NCBI RefSeq assembly: GCF_014805685.1
Contig: NC_060885.1
Span: 27,880,132-27,944,131, forward strand
Reading direction: 5' to 3'
Source: Silurus meridionalis
Taxonomy: Eukaryota > Chordata > Actinopteri > Siluriformes > Siluridae
Length of the DNA stretch: 64,000 nucleotides
Part shown: positions 1-11,965 of the stretch, one piece after another
Numbering within the stretch: position 1 is the stretch's first letter
Layout of the letters: the number at the start of each line of letters is the position of its first letter
Notes under the pieces: model-generated
Told to the model about the DNA's origin: nothing
Database searches by the model: none
The model's input: the letters and a program-made list of their open reading frames with translations, nothing else
Translations under genes and position numbers: made by a program

Positions 1-873
1 ACGCATCACGCGTAACGCCTGCACGGCCCGTTGGACATCCGTGAGGTCCATCGCAGCAGTGGCACCCAGATGGGTCAGAGCCAGTACAAAGTAAAAAGGT
101 GCAATCGCGGCCAAGTCCACCATGTTGAGAAAAGACAGGACAAAACGGGTTTTCTCAGGAGCTGAGGCAAAACGTAGCCCGTATTCCAACGTGAACCAGC
201 AGACGCAGGTCGTCTCAATGGCGTCCAGAGTAGGATGTTCAGCTACATGACCCTCTGCTTCTTGCACTTGTAGCTCTGGAAGCGTCGCAAGGCACATCAC
301 CAGTGAAGACGCGAGCACGAACAGGAACGATGCCACAGCAATGGCACGTGCCACCCAGGACGATTCCGGCTTCTCCATCAGTCTCCAGAGAAACCTCCGT
401 ATGCGTTCGGATCTGGTCGCCAAAGGCCCTCCGTCTATGTCCAGGTCGTCCAGAATGGCCTTGACCTTGTCAGCAATTTCGGCCAGCTCTTCCTCTTTCT
501 CACGCACGTTGCTCTTGCAGCATTCATCCAAGCAGCTCGCGTCGATCCTCCAGAACTCCATTTCCTTCATGAAGCACATGGGGCAGATCCCCTTCTTCAT
601 GTGGATCTCGCCGAAATAATACACCTCCACGATGCACTTGAACGAGTCCGGGTCCCGGTCGAAGTAAAACTCCCCCTTCGCCGGCTCGTAGTCGTCGCAC
701 AGCGAGGAGATGGCGTCGAAACTGCGCGTGGTGCAGCGCGCGAGCTCCGCGAGGCGACTCTCCGGGTAGCGGTCCAGCATGTCGCCGCGCAGCGCGAGCC
801 TCACGCCGCCCACGTTCACGGCGATCTGCTGCTCCGCGCCGTCGCGGTACCCGGGCTTCGGTAACGTCCACAT
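1..873 (-). CDS. kcnf1: Voltage-gated K+ channel modulatory subunit Kv5.1 (KCNF1), N-terminal 291 codons, cut by the window edge
   Basis: Electrically silent Kv alpha subunit that in this family joins Kv2-type channels at the plasma membrane and changes their gating. Reading starts at the ATG whose A is at 873 (MWTLPKPGYRDG) and stays open to the window start with no intron, as expected for a gene whose human coding region is a single exon. Visible parts: the T1 tetramerisation domain from about residue 17 (VNVGGVRLALRGDML, then SLCDDYEPAKGEFYFDRDPD); the signatures CIVEVYYFGEIHMKKGICP and CFMKEMEFW, very close to human Kv5.1; S1 (FLFVLASSLVMCL); S2 (CWFTLEYGLRF); S3 (LNMVDLAAIAPFYFVL); and the first S4 residues (VQRAVQALRVMR), where the window stops. 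The pore and C-terminus lie outside. KCNF1 fits better than KCNS or KCNG because of the linker after T1. Teleosts can have a and b copies, and I cannot say which this is. Confidence 0.95.
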   Translation of the reverse strand, partial: MWTLPKPGYRDGAEQQIAVNVGGVRLALRGDMLDRYPESRLAELARCTTRSFDAISSLCDDYEPAKGEFYFDRDPDSFKCIVEVYYFGEIHMKKGICPMCFMKEMEFWRIDASCLDECCKSNVREKEEELAEIADKVKAILDDLDIDGGPLATRSERIRRFLWRLMEKPESSWVARAIAVASFLFVLASSLVMCLATLPELQVQEAEGHVAEHPTLDAIETTCVCWFTLEYGLRFASAPEKTRFVLSFLNMVDLAAIAPFYFVLALTHLGATAAMDLTDVQRAVQALRVMR

Positions 874-2340
874 CGTCCGTGATGTGTGAAGTTTAAAACA
901 TGTTCAGGACTAAACGCGGACAGGTTTCTACTCCGGGAAACACACAAGTGTCCCTGCTGGATGTGGAAAAAGCGGCTTTTCTCTCTCCGCGCGCGCGCGC
1001 AATTTGGCACTGCGCTCCGTGCGCTCCAGTAAAGTGCGCGCCGCCTGGACTCTGTCAATGCATGCGCGCGCGCGTGTGTGTGTGTGTGTGTGTGTGTAGA
1101 TGAGGTCCGCCCCCCATTTAGCCCACCCTCACAAGCTACGGTGTCTCAGTTCTTTTTTTCAGAAGAAGCATTACAATAAATCAACTTTAAATGTAATTTT
1201 TTTTGTCATTTAGATAACAACTTAAAGAACTAACGCAATATTTAGGTTGCAGTTGAACCACAAAATCCTCAGATGATGATAATAATAATAATCATAATAA
1301 TAATGTACAACATTTCCTAATAACAGTGATACACGAGAATTCATTATTCATCATATAGAAGTCGTGCACTTTTCCAGCCTAATCTGTACAAAATAAAAAA
1401 ATAATATAAGTCTCAGTCACGTGCATGCAACAAGTTAATAAGTGAGTTTTCTGTAAAGGCTTTTCTGTTTGATTATATACAATACACACACTAAAAACAC
1501 GTACAGTCTGGAAGGTTGTGAGGTAAAATTCGAGCACCCACAAGCTGCCAATAGTATTAGGGGCCTTGAGCAACACCTGTGTAGCAGACCTTAATAAGTC
1601 CAAAGAGCGCGCCTTAAGATCATTTCAGGATTGGATTGTGTCTCCATCTAGTGGTAAATGTCTACAATTACAGTAATAGGATTGGCGCTTGCTGCATTAT
1701 TGTTGTTTTTACTGTATCATTATATTCTATTTGAGCACTTACATACACTTAAACCTGGGCAAATCAGTTAAGTAACAAAATTAGTTTATAAACTATTTTT
1801 TATGTGTATCTTTTCCTCCTTCATAAACAAAGTTTTGTAAATGTTTTGTAACATTAATTAACTCTTACATTATAGTTTTATAGACTCTGTGTGATCCAAA
1901 CTTTACTCTAAAAGCTAATAAAATGTTCTAACTACAGCTTACCCTTACAACTCAGGCAAGATAGAACATCAAAGCTACAGGGTACAATAAAAAAAAAGAC
2001 CTTATCTTTCAAAAAACCGCAATTTTTGGAGATATCTATATTTTGCATTTCATTTGGAATGTGTTGCATGTGTATCTGCGAATGTCAGATTTTTATTTTT
2101 ATAATGAAGTATTTCTCAAAAGTGCATGTGACTTCCGTTTACTCACAGTGGCTTCTCAGCTGATCCTCGTGAACACTGCCTAAAAAGCAAACAAACCAAT
2201 ACAAGGAATGAGAAGTTGAACACTCACACTTCCTTTTTTAAAGTATTTTCCCATTTACATGTGTTATCATCAGCAACCCTTAGAATGAAAAGAAGACTCC
2301 GAAAATGGCTACATCTCCATTTCTGATCTTATAATACTGG

Positions 2341-2550
2341 CGTGCGAGATGTACCCACAAGAGGGCACTAGATCTCCAGTAATGGCTTTACAACCCTATT
2401 AAGCGATAATGGAGAGCGAATAAAACCTACAGAGAAGAAGCTGAGCGTGCGAGATGTACCCACAAGAGGGCACCAGATCTCCAGTAATGGCTTTACAACC
2501 CTATTAAGCGATAATGGAGAGCGAATAAAACCTACAGAGAAGAAGCTGAG
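2341..2550. repeat. Tandem duplication, two copies of a 105-bp unit
   Basis: Copy 1 is 2341-2445 and copy 2 is 2446-2550, directly abutting. Both begin CGTGCGAGATGTACCCACAA and end AGAGAAGAAGCTGAG. I see one mismatch (GGGCACTAG against GGGCACCAG), so the duplication is recent. Function unknown. Confidence 0.93.
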
Positions 2551-2849
2551 GGGGGACTCGTGAACTTTGAAGATAAATAACTACTTTATAGTACAAACCT
2601 CAAGCTCAGTTAATGCTGCTTAGCCGAGCCTGTTATTTTCTGTCCAACTCTCAACACACCAAACAAGTCGAAAAATGAACTATCTGGCAACCCTGAGAGA
2701 GAGCAGAGACACAATATGTTAAATGGGGATGATGCATGCAGGAGCGCACATTGCATCATATACTGTGATTCTTAGCAATCAGGAGGCAGACACTCCTCAA
2801 CTACAGTAGATGCACACACTCCTGCTTAAAGAAGTTAATAATAATAATA

Positions 2850-2880
<31 letters not shown>

Positions 2881-3913
2881 CCCAGAAGTAACTAAACCCC
2901 TACAAATCAATATATTTTCCCAACCTCTGACCCTTGGGGTCAAGACTTCTCACTTCCATGTGTGTGGGCAGGGATGCGATACATTTTATTTATGATACAT
3001 GTGTTTTAGAAAGGTATTTCAAATATAGTAGGATTTTGTCATTTGTATTTGATAGGATTGATAAAAATGGCTCCATATTTTGTGTCAAAATACTTCAAAG
3101 TCTATATGATGATTTGTGTCTACTCAGTAGTTGCCCAGACTTGTTGAGATCAGAACAGAAACTTGATCCATATGGAAGAAGGTGGTGAAGATAAGAAATG
3201 TGCAGGCTGCCAGCTTTCAAATAGGTGTCCAATAATTGCTAAATAAATATTTGGTTGCCAAATATTGAACCCCACTTGAAGTAGCTGTTTAGTAGGATCA
3301 GGATTTTACAAAACATTGCATGTATAACTGCCTGATATATAATATATTATTATATTTATGATAAACAATCAAATGATTAATTAGTTAGAAACTAGTTGCT
3401 ATAAACACAGGTGCCATCAGTCGTCTTCTTATAAATGACTTGTTTATCATTGAGTCGGTGTTGCTGATGCAAAGTAGCCCTTCGTTACCAAACACCCAGT
3501 AACTAAATTAGGATACAATTATGATTCATTTACAAACTGTTAAACATTAAACTGTTGGTTACTTTAAAACTAACCTTCATCTGGGAGATCACAGGGAAAT
3601 GTATGTGAATATTTCATCTGTTAACTGGTTGCATATGTCAGATTTATTGTGTGACTCGGCCTGAGAAAAGCTGTTGCTATCAAACATCGTTTACTTCATC
3701 AACTGAGTCAGTGACGATGATCAAATAGGCCAAGTTATGGAAAGATTTGGATACGTAAATACATTAAATGTCCATGTATCTACTTATCTTTCACTACCAT
3801 GCCATGGACTATTTTTCCTCCTACCTAATCCAACAGAAAAACCAGTGTGATCTGGCAACCTTGCATGATATATTAATATAACTCTCAGAAGTAGACCTAT
3901 AAATAGGTTTTAT

Positions 3914-3932
3914 CATAATAATAATAATAATA

Positions 3933-3986
<54 letters not shown>
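3914..3986. repeat. (ATA)n/(ATT)n trinucleotide microsatellite
   Basis: A short AATAAT run switches to about 19 ATT units, so the two arms are complementary and could fold. Confidence 0.9.
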
Positions 3987-4211
3987 GCGTTCACACAAGC
4001 CACCAAAAAAACCCAGATTCTGGGAACACAGGAAAAGGAGATAAGCCACGCGTGTGTGTGTGTGTGTGTGTGTGTGTGTCCTGCTCGACCCGACATAAAC
4101 CCGAGAAGCTGCGCCTGAGCGGAAATTTCCGACGCCGCTATGCGGATCTTGCGTTCATCTACACCACGCTGGAGCCAAGCCACGCCTACTTGTGGGACAA
4201 ACCCACGCGGT

Positions 4212-4274
4212 CGGGGCTTCTGATTGGCTGAAACGAAGGCGCGTCTTCCTGCCTCACGGGGAGCTATAAAAAGG
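4212..4274 (+). promoter_or_regulatory. arg2 core promoter: inverted CCAAT box and TATA box
   Basis: TATAAAAAGG begins at 4265 in a G/C-rich setting, about 235 bp before the arginase ATG. CTGATTGGCTG (inverted CCAAT) lies about 50 bp further upstream. By usual spacing transcription would start near 4295, giving a 5' UTR of about 200 nt. This is motif reading only. Confidence 0.6.
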
Positions 4275-4498
4275 ACGCGGGCGCGCGGCTTATTGGATTT
4301 AAACAACAACGCGCGCAGCTCATGAATATGAATTGATGATCCGTTGGGAAGCGAAGAGGAGGCGTTACTCTGTACCACCGGTTCAGCATCAGATCGGGAG
4401 ACCGCGTCAGATTAAGAGATTTGAGATTAGATTTTAGACGCTCCGATTTGCGCTTTTGAATCTTCTTTATTCGGTTATCCCCCCCCCGCTGTTTGGCA

Positions 4499-5192
4499 AT
4501 GAGAGGGCCGTTTTTGCGTGTGTTCCGGTCGGCGATGAGCTCGTGTTGCCCGCAGAGTCGCGCTCATCTCTCCGTGGCTATTGTCGGAGCTCCGTTTTCC
4601 AAGGGACAGGTAAGGAGGACCACGCCGATATCAATAAAACCAGAGGGGCGAGATGAGAGTAAGTGGCTGATGAGTAAACGGAATGTGTCCTATTCAGAAA
4701 AGGAGAGGAGTGGAGCTCGGACCCAAAGCCATCAGAGACGCCGGGTTGGTGGAGAGACTGACCAGCATGGGTGAGTCCGAGGTCATGTGTAATAGCACTA
4801 AAGGATTTTAAGGGAAGAAGAAGAAATGGGTTCACATTCCGGGTAAAACTCGGTGTGTTATAGGGCACGTGCGATCCGGTGCGTCATGTACGCTCGGGGT
4901 GCGTCATCATCATTTCCCATCATTCCTACAGTATCGGATGGGGGTCTCATCTTTCTTTTTTTATTAGAACTTAAGTAGATTGCCAAAAGAAACTAATAAA
5001 TACCGATTTCTAAATACCAGCACTCGTTGTACCTGTCTAGAACACTTTATTTCTTCTTGTGCAATAACAACAATAATAATATGATGATTTTGAAGGTATT
5101 GTAGTTTGGAAAACGTCAATTTCTTAAAAGTTCTTCAGTGCATGTATTCATGTGGGACAGCCATATTTTACTTTCCAAACGTATCACAGCTC

Positions 5193-5228
<36 letters not shown>

Positions 5229-5650
5229 TCCGCGCAGTGGCAGTATCTGTTTGCGTCATTGTGCGGTTGCCAGATCGGTCGGTTTGTGCCCGAGCTCGGT
5301 GTTTTTGTTTGGTATTGATCAGGAAGAGGTGTGTACTGTAGGTTACGTTTATGACGCAGGTAAATACGTACAATGTGAGAGTACATTTTTTGCTACATAT
5401 TAGTGACAAACTATGTAAAAGTAAACCTATAACTTTTTATAACACTAAGTTGCACTTTGTGAATGTTTGAAAAATAACAAAAAAATCTAAATGACCAGTT
5501 ACTGTCTTATCATAATGTAACTATTTTATGAATATAGTGCTTATACAGTATTTGGACAGTGACCCAGGGTCTCTTTTTGCCTTTGTGAACCACCACAATT
5601 GAATGATATTCTTCCCAATTTAATTTATGGGGTTTAACAGAAATAAATAA

Positions 5651-5732
<82 letters not shown>

Positions 5733-8700
5733 CAAAAATAATTAAAATAGCAATATATTAAAGTGTTTGATTACTTGGGGTTGTGGTACATGATGAAAAT
5801 TGTGCCACTGTTTAAATAAAATGGTATATGTACGATTAATGATACTTTATTGTTCTGAACTACTGTATATATAAACATTTAAAAAAATTAAGATGCACTA
5901 CATGCACATTTAGGAAAAAAAAAAGAAAATTAAAGTAAAAAGTATAAAAGCTAAAATCCTCCAACTAAAGGTCAATAGTTAAAAACCTTGAATACCCATA
6001 TTTACATACACTGATCCAGAGTCTATTTTACATTTCTGTTCATTTGCAGCATGCAATTGTTTCGAAGCTTTTAAACACAGAAGTGATGTTCCAGTCTTGT
6101 CTATTCCTGTCAGGGTGCAATTAGAAAATCAGCGGCATACAAAACCCCTCACCGACCCAGCTGCACACACTGCCAGTCATCCATTAGCTTTTGCAATCAG
6201 AATATTAGTGGTCAGAGCTACTCATCAGAAGATTGGAGTTTCAAGCCCCATCACTGCCAAGTTACAACTGTTGGGCCCTTTAGCAAGGCCCTCAACCCTT
6301 TCTTTCATAGACATGCTGTACCATGGCTAATCTTGCACTTCCAACCCAATTTATTACATAAGATGGGATATGTCACACTACTTAGTATAAATATATGGGG
6401 CAAATAACACTTCTTTTCTAATTTGGTGTAGTCACAGCCAAGAAAGTGCCTTAGAGAGTTATGCCATGAAAGACAGGTCAATCCATTAATGTTTTCCCTA
6501 AACACTGTGTGTTCCAGCCACTGAATAAGCCTTTATTTTAGCTAAGTAATTACCATTCTGGCTAGATTTAATCATGAAAACTACACGTTTGGTATCCAAT
6601 TCACGTCATATCTTTAATTACGGTTCAGACCACACAAACTGGTTTCATGTTTATGGTAAAACACCACTTAATTTCTGGCTCAATGATACTTTGGCAGTAA
6701 CCAATTCAACACGTGGAATGTGCAAGTCACCATGGTCTCTGTCTGAGCAGGTACTTAGTCAGCTGGGAAGTGAATAAACATTGCGTGTTGCCTGTAATCC
6801 AATAGCACAGGCTATCTTAAGGGTGAGCTGCTTTTTCCATGGCGGTGCAATCTGCTTTAGACCTCGATTTAAAGTAACAGGCTTATTGAAATGAAATCTT
6901 TGTTATTACACAATTCTGAGACTTTTTTTTACATGATGCAACATAAGATTATTTTTATTAGATTATCCAATTAGTATCAAATGCATAGCACGTCAACTGG
7001 GGGTGTCAGAAATGTATTTTAATGAGATGAAGCATCATAATCATGGTGAACCTACAAACCCATTTGAATGCAGTGACTAGTGATTTTTTTTTCTGAGAAT
7101 ATCTAAATGTCTTCACTCATATTTGGATTCGGAGCTGGAACTCATTAAGCAGAATTAAAAAACTAACAAGAATGTAAAAAAATAAAAAACGTTGCACATT
7201 TTAATGCATTGACCAGGGCTCTGGCATTCGAGTCTATTCCTGTCCAGATGTAAAAGGAACATGGGTGTGAGGGGTGTGTGTCAGTTTGGATTGGATGAGT
7301 AATACGAGACCGGCACCCTAACCCATCTAACCTATCAAACCCCCACCCCGAACATTAATCCATCACCTTGTTGTTTACCCTGTATCTGTTCCACTTGTTA
7401 GGATATGGCCAGCGGGTAGCTTTGCTTCCACGTGAACCCTTAGAGCAACTTGAGTGGTGCATTATGGGAAAATGTGGTGGGTGGAAAATGCATAGGCAGG
7501 CAGGCAGCCCCCCCAAAAAAAGATCAAGCTTGAATAACAGTTCTCTGGATGCCAATGAGAAGGAATATGTGCTTGGTCAGAGGTGGCGTACATTGGAAGG
7601 TATTTATTTTCATTGCTCAAGTACTCAAACCGAGTGATAAGGTAATACTGAGCACTGCAATGCCAGTTCTGAAGTTTCAAATATTTCTCTTTTTTTTTTT
7701 TTTTACTATCCCCCAGAAAATGCTGTGACTGATTTTGGAGACCTGAGTTTCAAGCACCTGGAGGAGGATGACCGGTTCATGAACGTTCCCTTCCCACGTA
7801 CGGTGGGATATGCCAATCAGATTTTGTCAGAAACCGTGAGCAGAGCCGTAGGGGCGGGGCATACGACTGTCATGCTAGGAGGAGATCACAGGTACATTAA
7901 CCTTAACCTCACTTCATAATAAATGATCACAACAACCAATCTGATTTGAATCCAGGTTGGTTTACACCACGGTATGTTCTTTATCCTGCTTTAACACATC
8001 TGGTTCAGCTCATCAGCTAATAAACAGCTGAGTCAAAGTTGATGGTTGTGTTAGAGCAAGAAAAAACAACATGCAGGTTGGATGTTCTCTATGATGAGAG
8101 TTGGCAACCTGCTCCCTGCACTTTAAAGGAACATTCTGTACGTTTTGTGTTACCGAATGCTTTGCAACACGGCAGCTTGCTACAGCATGATGCAATACGG
8201 GAGAATCTTGTTGTGTTCGCTTTATTAAGGGTGTGTGTATCTGCTACAACTCCTTACATTGGTCTCAAATGCACCAGTCACAAATTGCACCAATCCCATA
8301 CACTTGGGAAAAAATAAGACACACATGCCTTGAGTCACACGATAGAGCACGTCAGATAAATTTCCAAAATTTCACCAGGATGTACATTACAGAATACAGA
8401 CATTTCATAATGAGGCATGATCATCAGATCTTTGAAAAGCTATGACCTATTTACTGTACATTGTGGTTTGGTAAGAGCAGGCATCAACAAAATATAGTTT
8501 CTCACTGATCATCTCACCACTAAACCACAACTGTAGCCTTTTTCACATCTTGCACAATGTAATGTATTTTGATACAGGAATTGTAAAATGTTCCCATGCC
8601 ATTGAAGTGGCTTCACGTGTCACCTGTTCAGCCATGTAAAAAAAAAAAAACCCTCGAGTGTGCACGCTATCCTCTATTGTCTTCAAGTATTTGAACACTG

Positions 8701-11541
8701 CATGCTTTAATCCCCATCCATGCCATTTCAAGTATCACAATACTGTCCAAAAGTAATGTAGTTGTCTCACACTTTGCAGCTTGGCCATCGGCTCGGTTGC
8801 AGGTCACGCCCAGCAGCGTCCGGATCTTTGTCTGATCTGGGTCGACGCCCATGCGGACATTAACACACCGATGACTTCACCATCCGGAAACCTCCACGGC
8901 CAGCCGGTCGCATTCATGCTCAAAGAGCTGCAGGACAAGGTGGGGCATCTGATGTACATTCTACAAGCCTCAGGCTCAAAATACCTCCCTGGCTTTAATC
9001 CCAGAACAGTGTTGAGATTGGAACATTCCTGACTAAAGACAATCTGTAGAGTTGAGCAAGTTCACCACAGTTAATGAAAGGTGTACATGATTATCACATA
9101 CACTTCTGTCTGCCTATACACCTTTCAGAAAAAAAACTTTTTTTTTAAGGTAAACATTATGGACCATGCAAAAGTTATTGACATCTCTTTTAATATAATT
9201 TATGTTTTGCACGAAGATGCCAGTGGTTCCTGGGTTCTCCTGGATGACACCATTTCTCAAAGCCAGAGATCTGGTTTACATCGGCCTTAGAGACGTTGAC
9301 CCTGGCGAACAGTAAGTAGCATGTTCTGTCTGGTTACTTCAGAGAGCTTGAGCATTAAATTAATATTACAGGTTTGCGTTTCACATTTTTTAATATTTAT
9401 AACTAAATGATGGGCCTTTAGATTTGGTCCTCAATTTAACATCAGAGATAACTGATTAAACCAGATCAATGTCCAAAATATCAAACCAACCTGATTTTTT
9501 TATGGGGTTTTTTTTCTGGAAACAGAAATCAACTCCATTTCCTTCAGAATTGCCATTTCAGACAAACATACCATTTCACACAAAACCAAGAATTGGTTAA
9601 TATTGCGCAAAAACAACAACAACGTGTTACTCAAGACTCATGGTCAAGAAAGCACTTGAAATCGAAAGCTGGGCAGGTCCCACCCCTCTTTCCTATCAGT
9701 CAAAAAAACACTAACCAATCATGGCCATCTGAAAGCTCAGGTATTTGAAAGAGAGGGCTGTTAGAACGTCCGCTGCCCTGTGATCTAGCACAGAGATTGT
9801 GTGCTGCCTTTAAGTGTCTTTGATGAATTATGGGTTAGCCTCTGTGTTTATGGTCATGTGAAAAGAGCGAGCAAGTTAGTGAAGGGGAAATTCCTCGGAA
9901 ATTGGGTTAAAAAGGTCTTGAGAAATACAACCCTGACTTAGCGTTGCAGTTAAAAGCGATGCTGAAATTTAACAACTGCTCTTAGGTTTCCATTAGATGT
10001 AAGTTTGTAGCAAACAGGTTTTCTCGGTGCATCTAGATTCCTGAGAGTGACTTCAGGATGGAGTGTTCAGTAGGTCAGTAAACATGGTCTGATCTAAAAT
10101 GGTAAAATGCTAAGGAGTTGTGTATTGGTAACACTACGTGTTTAGCCAGCATCCTATCTTTTGTTGGCTTTCTAAGAAAGTATGAGCACACATAATCCCA
10201 TCTTACCTGTACAGACTGGTTTGGAGCTACAGTTCGGTGTACAGTTAAAAGCTTCAACAGGCACGTGAAACAAACGTCTGCCTTAGAGATGAGTACAGTT
10301 ATTATAACCCATTAATTGCACATCCTAGGGCAGATCTGGCACAGAAACGACAACGTTTTTTTTTCCTTTAATGTACAACCTGTTATGACACGTTTCTGGT
10401 TTTCTCACCTTTTCTCAGTGTTATTCTGAAGAACCTGGGCATCCAGTGCTTCACCATGCGGGATATCGACAGAATGGGCATGCAAAGGGTTATGGAAGTG
10501 ACGCTGGATCATCTGATAGCAAGGTGCACATATATTTTTAAGCGTGCACAAACACACACAGTTTCCTGAAGTATAAAATACTAGCAATTCTGTATTTATT
10601 ACTATTGTCTATCTACCGAAAGTTGCAAAAACAGAATTCAAATGAACCGCTTTAAAACTAGCTACACCTAAATCAGTGTGACCGTGTCCTAGCTAGCAAG
10701 CTAATCTTTCTATCCTGTGCTGGCATTACAATTCTAAATCGCTCAGTATTACTCAGTTAATGTCTTGCTAGCTAGCAGTTTGCATTCCATTATGTTGTTC
10801 TGGATTGCCAGTTACAAAGTTAGCACAAAAAATGTCTTTTATAGGTAAACAATGACTATGGTTGCCAGCTAGTTATTAGCTAGTTGTTGAAATATGAACA
10901 AGTGTTCATATGCTTTATTTCTATTGCAAAAGGCATTTAATTTTACTTTATATTCGGTAGGCCATACAGTAGTTATATCGAGAGAAGCTTTTAGCTCAGT
11001 TTATGAGTATAAGCAATGCTTAGCAACATGGTTTGTTATAGAGGCTGATTGGATATTGAGACTGATGGAGAACATTACTTCTCACACAAGTTTTAATTGT
11101 ATTGAGAATGTTTTTTTTTTTTCCCTCGTGTAAAAATTTCATAATTTACCTGTAATTCTCTCTGACAGGAAACAGCGTCCCATCCACCTGAGCTTCGACA
11201 TTGATGCATTTGACCCCAGTCTTGCTCCAGCTACAGGAACTCCCGTTAATGGAGGACTGACTTATAGAGAAGGAATCTACATTACAGAGGAGATCCATAA
11301 CACAGGTAACACTAACACACACACACACACACACACACGATGCATTATTTATTGTTTTAAGTAATTTATTTTAATTTCCTCTGTAGGTTTGCTTTCTGCA
11401 ATGGACCTGGTGGAGGTAAATCCAACCCTGGGTGCAAGCTCTGAGGCGGTGGAGGCCACCGCCGGTCTTGCTGTGGACGTCATCGCATCATCTCTGGGTC
11501 AGACCCGTGAGCTACAAGACACTGAACAACTCGGCCTGTAG
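4499..11541 (+). CDS. arg2: Arginase-2, mitochondrial; eight coding exons, complete, 336 aa
   Basis: Hydrolyses L-arginine to ornithine and urea in the mitochondrial matrix with a binuclear Mn centre, feeding proline and polyamine synthesis and limiting arginine for NO synthase. Exons: 4499-4609, 4698-4770, 7717-7891, 8780-8939, 9217-9311, 10419-10523, 11169-11305, 11387-11541; all join in frame with GT-AG borders. The N-terminus [17 protein letters not shown] is basic and lacks acids, like a matrix-targeting peptide, followed by [12 protein letters not shown]. Predicted Mn ligands are all present: His119 (GGDHS), Asp142, His144 and Asp146 ([10 protein letters not shown]), Asp250 and Asp252 (SFDIDAFDP). 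These are offset by one from human ARG2. The C-terminus ([14 protein letters not shown]) is about 18 residues shorter than in human. Intron 1 is only 88 bp and intron 2 nearly 3 kb. Cytosolic ARG1 is less likely because of the presequence and the synteny with vti1b. Confidence 0.97.
5653..5731. repeat. (AT)n microsatellite in arg2 intron 2
   Basis: About 39 AT dinucleotides, preceded by AAAT units. Confidence 0.95.
6190..6340 (+). repeat. Decayed tRNA-derived SINE fragment
   Basis: TGGTCAGAGCTACTCATCAG resembles a degenerate tRNA-type head and GGAGTTTCAAGCCCCATC a degenerate B box. A body follows with CTGTTGGGCCCTTTAGCAAG and GCCCTCAACCCTTTC. The body wording is shared with the better-preserved copy at 63325-63485 on the other strand. 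Confidence 0.55.
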
Positions 11542-11955
11542 AGCCACGACGACACAAACACAGACCCAGACCCAGGAGTGAAATGCAAACCTGCTTAGCA
11601 TTCCACCATTTGAACAAAAAAAGATGCACAAACCAGAAACTTTGAGTGTGAGAAAATACAAGAGGAGAAAAGAGAGGGATTGTGCCCCCCCTCACAAATA
11701 AAACGCACAGACGTATTCTACGTGACTGAGCCATCAAGGACTAAAGGCGTATCAATACTAGATATTCTAATATTTTGATTGAATGGACTGTTTACTGAAT
11801 TTATGCAAAGATTGATTGATTATTTTTAATAACCTACCTGCTGAATATCTTTGAAACAATGCTGTACCTTTGTGTTATTGTCTCTTCGAAATGTCGACAT
11901 GACATTTAACATTTAAAATGTCTGTTTTTAAGTGTTTTTTCTTTCGTCTCAACAA

Positions 11956-11965
11956 AATAAATAAA
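11956..11965 (+). terminator. Overlapping poly(A) signals of arg2
   Basis: AATAAATAAA lies about 415 bp after the arginase stop codon and ends a plausible 3' UTR. Confidence 0.6.

Larger units (their letters stand above)
874..4260. other. Spacer between kcnf1 and arg2; no gene seen
   Basis: The kcnf1 5' flank has a CpG- and GC-rich stretch to about 1070, then becomes A/T-rich. It holds a (GT)n run at 1072-1097, ATA/ATT trinucleotide runs (1276-1300, 2836-2879, 3914-3986), a (GT)n run at 4051-4079 and a 105-bp tandem duplication (2341-2550). A weak SINE-body-like stretch sits at 1532-1580. Short open frames here are low-complexity or lack splice and homology support. Confidence 0.6.
4771..7716. 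other. arg2 intron 2 content
   Basis: The 2.9-kb intron holds a (GT)n run (5198-5227), a long (AT)n run (5653-5731), a SINE fragment (6190-6340) and otherwise unique A/T-rich sequence. A stretch at 7368-7637 stays open but has no arginase homology and no clear splice use. Confidence 0.6.

Noticed and set aside
524..871. A 115-codon open frame over kcnf1 starting at GTG
   Set aside because: It is an out-of-frame reading of the Kv5.1 coding sequence; the Kv frame begins at the ATG at 873 and has strong family motifs.
7368..7637. 89-codon open frame in arg2 intron 2 as an extra exon
   Set aside because: Exons 2 and 3 already join in phase with conserved arginase residues, and this peptide has no arginase similarity.
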